The notes beneath the pieces were generated by a model. That model worked only from the letters and a program-made list of their open reading frames with translations. It ran no database searches and was not told the DNA's origin. From NCBI GenBank assembly GCA_964396595.1, contig CAYNFR010000021.1, positions 1 through 64,000 of the forward strand: a stretch of DNA of 64,000 nucleotides, given 5' to 3'. Of this stretch, positions 42,866 through 51,638 are shown piece after piece. A program made the position numbers and the translations under genes. Within the stretch, counting starts at the first letter, position 1; each line of letters opens with the position of its first letter. The DNA comes from CAYNFR01 sp964396595 (GTDB lineage Bacteria; Bacteroidota; Bacteroidia; Chitinophagales; Saprospiraceae).

Positions 42866-43828
42866 ATGCCCATTTTATCAGTTGATGAATTCAAGCCAAA
42901 TTTTCTTCTAAGACGAGGGCATATCAATACCATCTTGTCTGATGTACTTTCTGTACATAAGGTGAATTTTGTCCGTGAGCGGATAAGCACACCTGATGGA
43001 GATTTTATAGATTTGGATCAGCTGAAGAACAACAATTCTAAAGCGTTATTATTATGTCACGGCCTAGAAGGTAGCAGCCAGTCTAGCTACATAAGACTCT
43101 TCAGCCATTACTTTTCAGCAAGAGGATGGGATATAGTAGCCATGAACTATCGGGGATGTAGTGGGCAGGACAATCTCAAAGTGGAAAGTTATAACAGTGG
43201 GACTACGGGAGATTTAGATTTAGTAATACACAAAACCTTAGCAGTGTATCAAGAAATCGCGATCATTGGCTTTAGCCTCGGAGGTAATATATTACTCAAG
43301 TATCTTGGTGACGGGGCATATTCTATTCCGACACAGCTTACTAAGTCAGTTGCTATCTCTGCACCTGTGCATCTATCAGATGCCTCACAGACACTTTTAA
43401 AAAAAGAAAATTATGTTTATCAACGTCGGTTTTTATTGAGTCTTATGGCCAAGATGAATCGAAAAAAAACACAGTTTCCTGACGATCCGCGATTACAATT
43501 TTCAGGGAAGATCAGAGATCTGTATGCGTTTGATAAATACTTCACAGCACCTATGTTTGGTTATGAAAGTGCAGAGCATTATTATGCCAGTAATCAAAGC
43601 ATTCAATGGCTTGATAAAATAGAGCACCCTTGCTTAATAATTAATGCGGAAGATGATCCATTTTTAGGATTAAAGTGCTACCCTTATGATATCTGTGGGG
43701 ATTCAGAATTTTTATCTTTGTGCGCTCCAAAATATGGTGGTCACGTAGGTTTCTCAAAAAGTTTCTTAGATCGCAGTTGGATATGCGACATTAGTCATCA
43801 ATTTATTACGGAAAAACAGGTATCTTAA
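42866..43828 (+). CDS. YheT family alpha/beta hydrolase
   Basis: The 320-residue protein is a cytoplasmic alpha/beta hydrolase of the YheT/ABHD1-3 group. It has the typical opening FKPNFLLRRGHINTIL, the oxyanion region LLCHGLEGSSQSSYI, the nucleophile elbow IIGFSLGGN with serine in GFSLGG, an acid in NAEDDPFL, and the catalytic histidine in GGHVGF. Members act as esterases or lipases on unknown substrates. It sits between the GDPD and leuS genes, with five bases to the next start. Confidence 0.88.
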   Translation: MPILSVDEFKPNFLLRRGHINTILSDVLSVHKVNFVRERISTPDGDFIDLDQLKNNNSKALLLCHGLEGSSQSSYIRLFSHYFSARGWDIVAMNYRGCSGQDNLKVESYNSGTTGDLDLVIHKTLAVYQEIAIIGFSLGGNILLKYLGDGAYSIPTQLTKSVAISAPVHLSDASQTLLKKENYVYQRRFLLSLMAKMNRKKTQFPDDPRLQFSGKIRDLYAFDKYFTAPMFGYESAEHYYASNQSIQWLDKIEHPCLIINAEDDPFLGLKCYPYDICGDSEFLSLCAPKYGGHVGFSKSFLDRSWICDISHQFITEKQVS

Positions 43829-43833
43829 GTAGC

Positions 43834-46683
43834 ATGATCGATTTTAACGAAATAGAACAAAAGTGGAATAAGTATTGGAGTGATAACGATATATATCGCG
43901 TTGACAATGACAGCCCACTACCTAAGTTCTATGTACTAGATATGTTCCCCTACCCATCCGGTGCCGGGCTACACGTAGGTCATCCGCTGGGGTATATTGC
44001 TTCTGATATCTATGCACGTCGTAAACGAATGCAAGGATTTAACGTGCTCCACCCTATGGGCTTTGATGCATTCGGTTTGCCCGCCGAAGAATTTGCGCTT
44101 AAAACAGGCATTCATCCCGAGATCTCAACGAGTAATAATATGGCTCGGTATCGAAAACAGCTGAAAAGCTTGGGGTTCTCGTTTGACTGGAGTCGCGAAG
44201 TAGTTACATGTGATCCGGAATACTACAAATGGACACAATACATATTTACCCTTCTTTTTAATCATTATTATGATCAACAAGCGGACAAGGCACTTCCGAT
44301 AAGTGATCTTGTTGGTATTTTTGAAAAGGAAGGTAATTCAAAAATAATGGCCTCTACTAGTTATAAAGATAGCTTTAATTCGGATCAATGGAACAGCTAT
44401 TCCCGCGTTGAGAAAGAAGAAGTGTTGATGAACTATAGACTTGCTTATAAAAAAGTGGGTTACGTTAATTGGTGTGAAGAACTAGGCACTGTCCTCGCCA
44501 ATGACCAGATAAAAGATGGCGTGACAGAGCGCGGTGGTTATCCTGTAGTTCAGAAAGCCATGACTCAGTGGTATCTGCGTATCACAGCATACGCAGACAG
44601 ATTATTATCAGGACTTAATCAGGTAGAATGGTCTAATTCGCTTAAGGCCATGCAGACTAACTGGATAGGCAAATCAGAAGGAGCAAGTATATTTTTTAAA
44701 ATCGTCGACAGCGAAAAAACGATTGAAATTTTTACCACTCGACCGGATACCATTTATGGAGCAAGCTACATGGTGCTGGCACCAGAGCACGATCTCGTCA
44801 AGGAGTTAACTACTTCTGAGCAAGCTGAAGCTGTTAAAAATTACATCGACTATGTTGCGTCAAAAAGTGAGGTGGACAGAATGTCCGAAAAACAGGTGAC
44901 AGGTGCTTTCGTAGGAACTTATGCCTTAAATCCTTTTACAAATCAACACATTCCTATATGGATCGGCGAATATGTATTGAAGGATTACGGAACAGGTGCC
45001 ATAATGGCGGTGCCTAGTGATGACGAACGTGACTTAGCATTTGCGACTAAATATGGTTTAGAAATCATCGATGTAGTCGATAAAAGTAAATACCCACATG
45101 CCACCCTACATGACAAACTAGGCGTAATGATCAATTCAGATTTTCTCAATGGCATGGAAGTCCCTGATGCCATTAAAGTGGCATGCCAAAAAGTTGAAGA
45201 GATGGGAATAGGAAAGACAGTGGCGAACTATAAGATGCGAGATGCGGGATTTAGCAGACAGCGCTACTGGGGAGAACCTTTTCCGGTTTATTACGATGAA
45301 GAGGGCGTCGCACACGTATATGACCTAAAAAGTCTACCAATAGAATTACCATTTACGGATAACTTTAAACCGGCTCGCGATGGTAGCTCTCCCTTGTCAC
45401 GCTTGACTGAATGGGTGCATATGAGCAATGGACACAGACGCGAGACAGATACTATGCCGGCTGTGGCCGGCTCCTCTTGGTACTATCTACGATATATGGA
45501 TCCGGAAAACAAGCATCATATAGTCTCTCCTGAAGCTATTCAATATTGGCAGGATGTAGATCTTTATGTCGGAGGGGCGGAGCACGCTGTAGCGCACCTG
45601 CTATATGCGCGATTTTGGCATAAGTTTTTGAAAGATATTGGCAAGGTTCATTCGGAAGAGCCATTTAAAAAGTTGATTAATCAAGGGATGATTCAAGGCA
45701 TTATAGAATCCATCTACCTCGATAAAAATAGTCCGGAAAACGAACGCGTGTTTTACTCTGCAGATCTTGTGGAAGAGATGACGGATAAGAGCTTCGCCAG
45801 AATTTCGGTGCACATTGATTTTGTATCAAGGTATGGCAATGCTGACTCCCATTTAAGTGTGGATGGGATTAAGGCATTCCGTGAGTGGAGTCCTAGTTTT
45901 GATAATGCCGTATTTGTTACACCCAATGCTCGATATCACAATGGTGTAATAATCGAAGGATCTGATGATGATTTCCAATTTATGACACATTCCGAGATAG
46001 GCAAAATGTCCAAGTCTCTTTTCAATGTCATCAATCCAGAGACGGTCACTGCTAAATATGGTACGGACTGTTTTCGAATGTATGAAATGTTTCTTGGCCC
46101 TATCGAACAAGCAAAGCCATGGGACACCAATGGCATCGATGGAGTCAGCAAGTTCTTACGGAAATTTATCGATCTATTTTATAGCAACGATTCTTTACAG
46201 ATATCTGATGAAACTCCTTCAAAGGAAGAATATCGTATTCTACATACCGCGATCAAGAAAGTAAATGATGGCATAGATCAATTTTCTTACAACACCTGTG
46301 TGAGTGCTATGATGATCTGTATCAATGATCTTCGTAAAGTCAACTGCAATAAACGGGAAGTACTCGATAATCTCGTAAGACTCATCGCGCCATTCGCCCC
46401 TTTTTTGGCGGAAGAGCTGTGGTCTATACTAGGTCATGCGCCTTCAGTACATAAAGCTAACTACCCTGTAGCTGTAGAAGAGCATCTTGTAACGGATACA
46501 GTCTCCTATCCTATCTGCATCAATGGCAAGAAACGGGGACTCATGGATTTTGACAAATCAGCGACGAACAAACAAATTGAAGATATAGTCCTTCAACAAG
46601 ATTATGTACTCAAGTGGCTGGAAGGGAGTAATCCCAAGAAGGTAATCGTTGTACCCGGTCGGATGGTTAATATCGTTATATGA
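43834..46683 (+). CDS. leuS: Leucyl-tRNA synthetase
   Basis: This class I synthetase attaches leucine to tRNA(Leu). The 949-residue protein has the HIGH-type motif HVGH (47-50) within PYPSGAGLHVGH, an editing (CP1) domain including the threonine-rich TTRPDTIYGASYMVLAPEH, the KMSKS motif at 724-728, and a C-terminal anticodon-binding domain ending in the VIVVPGRMVNIVI tail. Insertions such as the stretch around residue 165-210 and the LIESIYLDKNSP segment are typical of Bacteroidota LeuRS. It is complete. Confidence 0.96.
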   Translation: MIDFNEIEQKWNKYWSDNDIYRVDNDSPLPKFYVLDMFPYPSGAGLHVGHPLGYIASDIYARRKRMQGFNVLHPMGFDAFGLPAEEFALKTGIHPEISTSNNMARYRKQLKSLGFSFDWSREVVTCDPEYYKWTQYIFTLLFNHYYDQQADKALPISDLVGIFEKEGNSKIMASTSYKDSFNSDQWNSYSRVEKEEVLMNYRLAYKKVGYVNWCEELGTVLANDQIKDGVTERGGYPVVQKAMTQWYLRITAYADRLLSGLNQVEWSNSLKAMQTNWIGKSEGASIFFKIVDSEKTIEIFTTRPDTIYGASYMVLAPEHDLVKELTTSEQAEAVKNYIDYVASKSEVDRMSEKQVTGAFVGTYALNPFTNQHIPIWIGEYVLKDYGTGAIMAVPSDDERDLAFATKYGLEIIDVVDKSKYPHATLHDKLGVMINSDFLNGMEVPDAIKVACQKVEEMGIGKTVANYKMRDAGFSRQRYWGEPFPVYYDEEGVAHVYDLKSLPIELPFTDNFKPARDGSSPLSRLTEWVHMSNGHRRETDTMPAVAGSSWYYLRYMDPENKHHIVSPEAIQYWQDVDLYVGGAEHAVAHLLYARFWHKFLKDIGKVHSEEPFKKLINQGMIQGIIESIYLDKNSPENERVFYSADLVEEMTDKSFARISVHIDFVSRYGNADSHLSVDGIKAFREWSPSFDNAVFVTPNARYHNGVIIEGSDDDFQFMTHSEIGKMSKSLFNVINPETVTAKYGTDCFRMYEMFLGPIEQAKPWDTNGIDGVSKFLRKFIDLFYSNDSLQISDETPSKEEYRILHTAIKKVNDGIDQFSYNTCVSAMMICINDLRKVNCNKREVLDNLVRLIAPFAPFLAEELWSILGHAPSVHKANYPVAVEEHLVTDTVSYPICINGKKRGLMDFDKSATNKQIEDIVLQQDYVLKWLEGSNPKKVIVVPGRMVNIVI

Positions 46684-46692
46684 CAGGGGAAT

Positions 46693-47667
46693 TTATGCGG
46701 TATTAAAGCTTACCGCTTCATCTTCCTCGATACGAATTACTCTCCCCCGAGATAATAATAGGTCTATGTATGCCAGTGTCATATTGAACGCAGGGAGAAA
46801 GAACTTGCCGGGATAGAGTGCATTGTATAGACTAAACACATCCGTTATACCAGAAGATATTAATGAATAACAATCATCTGTCCGGCTTTCGAGACGTGTG
46901 ATCTGCTCTTTGAGTTTATCGTGTGCATCATCAAAAATATCAAAATGTCCCGGGTACACTCTATTAATCATTAACGAGTCCAGAAAATGAAAACTTTCGA
47001 GAAGTCTTACAATCGGAGCGCTAACAGATCCTGAAAAATTGTATAATTCCAATACTGGCGTAGGAATCAACCTAAGAAGTGCATCAGCAGAAACAAGCCA
47101 TCCTTTGTCTTCATGTATAAATGCCGTCTGCGTCGCAGAATGCCCCGGTAGATACAACGCAAGCCATCTTACTCCACCAATCAGAAATTCGCCTGATGAG
47201 TCGAATCTACGAATATGCTCGATAGGAATCGGATGCCATACTTTATGAACTCCATTCATTAAACTATCAAATGCAGCTAAAAAATGAAATTTCGCTTGCG
47301 CTCCAATGTAAAAATCCATGCGCTCTTGCAGAAACACTTTACGTAGTTGCCATTGCTCTCCAGGATCAACAGCCCATGGAGCTACTTTTTCAGACACCCA
47401 GATTTCTTTTCCATGTTCAGCCGCCAGCCACCCTGCCATACCTATATGATCCACATGCGCATGGGTGATGATCACCCGATCAATGTCTGCAATCGTTAAT
47501 TTATGTTCCTTAAGACCAGCTATCAGGGTACGATGCGATTCCGGATCATGTTCGCCACAATCAATCAGTACAATTTCATCACCCTTTATCAACCAACTGT
47601 TTACCCCACCCATTCCGAAGGCTGTCGGAAGAATAATACGCTGTGGTTCCATGGCTCTCTCATTCAT
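46693..47667 (-). CDS. Metallo-beta-lactamase-fold hydrolase
   Basis: The 324-residue protein has the binuclear zinc motif THAHVDHIGMAG (histidines 69, 71, 74 with aspartate 73), a second histidine in LPGHSATQTAF, the bridging aspartate in LVSADALL, and a later histidine in VYPGHFD. These match the glyoxalase II/ribonuclease Z branch without a distinguishing extra domain. It is likely a cytosolic hydrolase of unknown substrate. An ATG at 47652 five codons downstream is an equal start candidate. It converges on leuS with nine bases between stops. Confidence 0.88.
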   Translation of the reverse strand: MNERAMEPQRIILPTAFGMGGVNSWLIKGDEIVLIDCGEHDPESHRTLIAGLKEHKLTIADIDRVIITHAHVDHIGMAGWLAAEHGKEIWVSEKVAPWAVDPGEQWQLRKVFLQERMDFYIGAQAKFHFLAAFDSLMNGVHKVWHPIPIEHIRRFDSSGEFLIGGVRWLALYLPGHSATQTAFIHEDKGWLVSADALLRLIPTPVLELYNFSGSVSAPIVRLLESFHFLDSLMINRVYPGHFDIFDDAHDKLKEQITRLESRTDDCYSLISSGITDVFSLYNALYPGKFFLPAFNMTLAYIDLLLSRGRVIRIEEDEAVSFNTA

Positions 47668-47782
47668 CGTGCAAGAATAGGAAACCGATTACCATAACCA
47701 AAACGATGTCGTGATCAATTTTGGCGATAAACAGCTTTATGAATAATATTCAGCACGGTCTAATTTCTGATGCGCAATAAGC

Positions 47783-47819
47783 ACTATACTAAATGTTATT
47801 CCCTAACATTTAATATAGT
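47783..47819. repeat. 16-bp hairpin with one mismatch
   Basis: ACTATACTAAATGTTA (47783-47798) and TAACATTTAATATAGT (47804-47819) pair at 15 of 16 positions around loop TTCCC. It lies 3' of the broken transposase and 5' of the metallo-beta-lactamase-fold gene (both minus strand). It could be a terminator or the end hairpin of a decayed mobile element. Confidence 0.55.
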
Positions 47820-47874
47820 CAGCTAGTTTACTGGAGACCTTACTGATTAGTAACAAAAACCACCTTTACACAGG

Positions 47875-48265
47875 CTACCATTCTAGCCAATAAGCTAATA
47901 CGAAGAACTGAACTTGAGTTTTGTGTCTTTTGTATCCTATCAATCTCAAAAGCCCAGATGTGTGTGGGTTTAATGACATAATGCACTTTTCAGCGTTTCT
48001 GTTCTTTTCATACTCGGGTACTTCTGGTTCATCCACCACAAATGCGCCCAATTCTATATTTTGGGAATGGTGTGATATTATGATGCCATTAAATATAGGT
48101 AATAACACCCATGTGCGACATTAGTATATTGCCACCGACAATTTCGCCAAAAAAATCTACACGGTATAGGGTACAGATGGTAATGAAATACGCACCTGCC
48201 CAACGATAATCCCATTGTTGTAAAAGGGAAGAAGGAATACGATATTTGTTTTTAAACTTTTCCAT
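47875..48265 (-). pseudogene. REP-associated (Y1/IS200-like) transposase remnant
   Basis: From the ATG at 48265 the minus strand encodes KYRIPSSLLQQWDYRWAG followed by YFITICTLYRVDFFGEIV, the N-terminal region of REP-associated tyrosine transposases. That frame stops at 48089. Similarity continues in another frame (from about 48108) with SHHSQNIELGAFVV, where intact proteins read GEFVVMPNHIHG; the catalytic HUH histidines are missing and the text jumps to an acidic linker. The frame ends at 47875. A frameshift plus an internal deletion therefore inactivate the gene. It is unlikely to be functional. Confidence 0.65.
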
Positions 48266-48327
48266 TTGTTTATAATTTGCTCTTTTGTTTTTTTGAGCCT
48301 TGGCTTTTGTTATGTGAATGACCAAAT

Positions 48328-48362
48328 GTAGTTGGCTGTGAGCTTAGCATTTAACACAGAGG
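48328..48362. repeat. REP-like motif, copy 1 (TTAGCATTTAAC core)
   Basis: This stretch begins GTAGTTGGCTGTGAGC, then TTAGCATTTAAC, and CTGTG (48336-48340) pairs with CACAG (48355-48359) around the conserved core. A second copy is at 55916-55948. It lies just upstream of the transposase remnant, where a cognate REP would be expected. Confidence 0.45.
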
Positions 48363-48433
48363 AACAACAATAAGCACAACTGACAATAACATCCAAGAAT
48401 GTAAGACAGCGAGATATTTTAAACGTATCGAAT

Positions 48434-49135
48434 TCAAACTTGTATTCCGAAAATATACCCCACCAAAGCCGTCAATCCCATGGCCACCATACCCCATATC
48501 ATCACACGGACGACTGCTGCGCGCACATCAGAACCGCCAGCTACTGCCGAGACTATACCCAGTAGTAGCAAAAAAAGAAGATTGCAGCCGTACAATGCCC
48601 AGAACATATAGCCCATGGGTGACAAAATAACAACCCCAAGAGGCAGCACGCCGCCTATAACAAATGCGAGTCCAGACGCCATTGCTGCTTGAAAAGGATT
48701 TGCTTGCGTTACTTCATTTATGCCAAGTTCATCCCGCACATGAGCTCCAAGTGCATCGTGAACAGTCAATTCGCGAGCCACTTGTAGAGCGGTTTCTTCC
48801 TTTAATCCACGACGGATATATATTTGAGTAAGTATTTCAAGTTCGCTATCAGGGGTGTCTATTAATTCTTGCCGTTCTCGTTCGATATCGGCTTCTTCGA
48901 GATCTTTCTGAGAACTGACAGAAACATACTCACCTGCAGCCATAGAAAGTGCTCCAGCCACTAATCCGGCTAGTGTCGCCAGCATGATAGTTTCTCTTTC
49001 AGCCCCGGCAGCCACCACTCCTACTGCCAGACTCGCAATAGAGATAATACCATCATTAGCTCCCAATACAGCCGCCCTCAACCAATTACTGCGATGTATG
49101 TAATGGTAATCAAGATAATCATCAATAGTTGCCAT
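48434..49135 (-). CDS. VIT family iron/manganese transporter-like protein
   Basis: The 233-residue membrane protein belongs to the VIT1/CCC1 family, which moves Fe2+ or Mn2+ out of the cytosol. It has the signature LRAAVLGANDGIISIASLAVGV in helix 1, AGALSMAAGEYVSVSSQKDLEEADIERERQEL (metal-binding loop with acidic residues), and three further helices with GGVLPLGVVIL near the C-terminal half. Its neighbour downstream is a TonB-dependent receptor, so local metal handling is plausible. It starts 45 bases from that gene's stop. Confidence 0.9.
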   Translation of the reverse strand: MATIDDYLDYHYIHRSNWLRAAVLGANDGIISIASLAVGVVAAGAERETIMLATLAGLVAGALSMAAGEYVSVSSQKDLEEADIERERQELIDTPDSELEILTQIYIRRGLKEETALQVARELTVHDALGAHVRDELGINEVTQANPFQAAMASGLAFVIGGVLPLGVVILSPMGYMFWALYGCNLLFLLLLGIVSAVAGGSDVRAAVVRVMIWGMVAMGLTALVGYIFGIQV

Positions 49136-49180
49136 AAGCTATTGGCAATATAAGGTATGTGTGTTAAAACTTAAAATATT

Positions 49181-51517
49181 TTACATAAAGACCTTGAATC
49201 CAAGAAAGATCGTGCGCGGCATAGCCGGCCCATAAATATAGTTACTATCCCTATTCTTACCGACATCAAAATCTCGCTGGTATGCATTAAAGAGATTCTT
49301 GACCCCACCATAAATCTGCAACCGCATCTTACTTTTAAGAGATGGAAAGGTGTAGGCGGCACGCGTGTTCACCTCACTAAAAGAGTCAACTGTCACTATA
49401 GCATCATCCGTAAAATTGTCTGCTCCCCCAAAGTGCGCTAGTAACATCTTTCCTGTAAATACCATATTAACATTAAAACTCCATTTATCATTGGGCGTGA
49501 TACTGAGATTGGCATAGCCATATTGATCAGGTGTTCGCAGAAAACGCTGCACAGGGCTTAACTCTTGAATGTACTCAACCGGTTCCGCAAATTCGCTCCT
49601 CTGAACGGTTATCCCAGACTCAAGCTGCAACCTACGATTATAATTGGCGCGGAGTTCCAGGGTGAGACCTTTCACTAGTGCAGATTGGCCATTGCGCTTG
49701 ATGAAGACTTGACCAAAATCATCCTCTTCTACGTTTTCGAGTATAAATGCATGATCTAACTCAGTTCGGAATCCCTCCAATGTAAACCCAACTATCCACC
49801 TTTCACTAACATGATCATGATTAATGGACAGGCTGTAACTCCTCGAGCGTTCTTCCCGTAAGTCCTCATCTAACTGCACTCTTGATACACCACCATCGGC
49901 AAAGGCAATGTGCAAATCTGTGTCAAAAGCCTGAGGCGCTCGAAAGCCTGTGCCAAACGAAAACCTGAACTGTGTGTTAAGCTGCATTTTATACATCAGC
50001 GCCACGCGTGGAGAATATACAAGTCTATCGACAAGATTGTGATGATCGATCCTGACACCGGATAGTAAATTGAAATTTTCAGCAAAATCCCAGTCGCTTT
50101 GAAAAAACATACCTAGATCACGGGTGTGCTGGTCGACTAGATAATTGTAGCTAGGAATATTATCCAACACTTTATCAGAAATGTATTCTGTGCCGAATGT
50201 CAATACATTTCGTGTATTAAAAAAATCGCTAATAGCGTGATTGAGTTGAAAGCCACCCTGCAAGGTCGTATTGCTAGAAAATCCATAGGGTGGATTTTCT
50301 AAATGCGCCATAATATCATCATCTTCATCAGGAAATACACCGGTATAATGATCCCGATCAGTATGTTGAAATGCCGAATAAAATATCAACGATGATTTAT
50401 CCTGATTAAAATTGATCTGATAATCAGCACTTCCCATCCATATCTTATGTGTTCTTTCTTCTGCTTGCTGTGTCAAGTGGGCAGGAATATCAAGAATCAT
50501 TTCGCCGCCAAAACGGTATTCTTGAAGACGACTCAAGGAGAATTCCAACTTTTGATTTTCGGATAAATTGAAAAATGCGTTTAATCCCAGCGAAGTGTTT
50601 TCCAGCTTTGGTAATTCTGAAAAATTATCACTATTGGCGTCATAAAGTCCTCTATCTCTTTTGCTTAAAAAAAGGCTTACACCAGCATTCTTTGCATTGT
50701 TCAATATCGTTGCATTGCCATTAAAATTGAAATCATTGGTCTGTCCATCTATATTTTGATAAAATGAATTTATTTCAAAACCATTGGCTTGTGGTAATTT
50801 GGTAATAACATTAACAGTTCCTCCTATTGCACTGCTGCCATACAGAGAAGACCCACCACCGCGTACAACTTCTATACGCTCAATCATATTAACCGGTAGT
50901 TGTTCCATACCGTATAGTCCCATTAAAGGACTAAAAATGGGACGACCATTAATCAATATTTGTGAATAGCCCCCTTGTAGTCCATTCATTCTGAGCTGCG
51001 TGTAATTACACGTCTGACAGTCCGTTTCGATCCGTAATCCGGGTTGAAACTTCAGCCCTTCAGACAGATTGCATACTTGTAGGTTATTGAGCGTCTTGCT
51101 ATCCAGAATATTGACAATCACCGGAGAGTCCGTCTTCCGCTTAAACGTGCGTGTTCCGGAAACTACTACCTCATCGAGTTTCATGACCTCGTCTTTAAGA
51201 ATGAAATCATGAGCGACATCTGTTCCTTCGGAGAAGTGAATTTTCGTTTCGATAGTGGCAAAGCCCAGATAACTCACCTTGACGATATATTCCCCGTCAG
51301 GTATTTGATTGATTTCGTAAGCACCACTATCATCAGTGATCGCACCTCGATCAAGTTCAGGCATAAATATGCTAACACCTGGCAAGAATAGCTCGTCGGT
51401 CTTCACCTGCCCATGAAGTCTCGCCCCCTGAGCCGTAAGATTACTAATAGCCATGAGTAGTAGGGCGACAGCGGTGAGGATCAGCTTATTCAATAGCACG
51501 CGTGTTAAAAAAAACAT
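49181..51517 (-). CDS. TonB-dependent receptor with carboxypeptidase-like domain
   Basis: This outer membrane receptor imports a large nutrient using TonB energy. The start chosen is the ATG at 51517 (778 residues) because it gives a signal peptide (FLTRVLLNKLILTAVALLLMAISNLTAQ); an open frame extends to 51565. An N-terminal beta-sandwich domain (LHGQVKTDELFLPGVSIFMPE) precedes the plug (VVVSGTRTFKRKTDSPVIVNIL, with RMNGLQGGYSQILINGRPIF), and a 22-strand barrel fills the rest. A CQTC pair in the plug is notable. The next gene is a VIT-type metal transporter, so iron or another metal complex may be the cargo; this is inferred only. Confidence 0.92.
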   Translation of the reverse strand: MFFLTRVLLNKLILTAVALLLMAISNLTAQGARLHGQVKTDELFLPGVSIFMPELDRGAITDDSGAYEINQIPDGEYIVKVSYLGFATIETKIHFSEGTDVAHDFILKDEVMKLDEVVVSGTRTFKRKTDSPVIVNILDSKTLNNLQVCNLSEGLKFQPGLRIETDCQTCNYTQLRMNGLQGGYSQILINGRPIFSPLMGLYGMEQLPVNMIERIEVVRGGGSSLYGSSAIGGTVNVITKLPQANGFEINSFYQNIDGQTNDFNFNGNATILNNAKNAGVSLFLSKRDRGLYDANSDNFSELPKLENTSLGLNAFFNLSENQKLEFSLSRLQEYRFGGEMILDIPAHLTQQAEERTHKIWMGSADYQINFNQDKSSLIFYSAFQHTDRDHYTGVFPDEDDDIMAHLENPPYGFSSNTTLQGGFQLNHAISDFFNTRNVLTFGTEYISDKVLDNIPSYNYLVDQHTRDLGMFFQSDWDFAENFNLLSGVRIDHHNLVDRLVYSPRVALMYKMQLNTQFRFSFGTGFRAPQAFDTDLHIAFADGGVSRVQLDEDLREERSRSYSLSINHDHVSERWIVGFTLEGFRTELDHAFILENVEEDDFGQVFIKRNGQSALVKGLTLELRANYNRRLQLESGITVQRSEFAEPVEYIQELSPVQRFLRTPDQYGYANLSITPNDKWSFNVNMVFTGKMLLAHFGGADNFTDDAIVTVDSFSEVNTRAAYTFPSLKSKMRLQIYGGVKNLFNAYQRDFDVGKNRDSNYIYGPAMPRTIFLGFKVFM

Positions 51518-51638
51518 TAAATGAATAATGAAGTGTTCTGTTATTCTGCTCCATGTTCCATGCAAATTATTTCAAATCTTAGTTATCATTGAAAATATGA
51601 TTGTCAACCTTAATATTAAGCTCAGAAGCCATCATTAT

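Larger units (their letters stand above)
47668..48433. other. Intergenic region with mobile element remains
   Basis: The 766-base gap between the metallo-beta-lactamase-fold and VIT genes holds the transposase remnant, the 16-bp hairpin at 47783-47819 and, at its 5' side, a REP-like motif at 48328-48354. Nothing else is recognisable in it. Confidence 0.6.

Noticed and set aside
47921..48124. 67-codon plus-strand open frame in the transposase gap
   Set aside because: It is antisense to the readable transposase remnant and resembles nothing.
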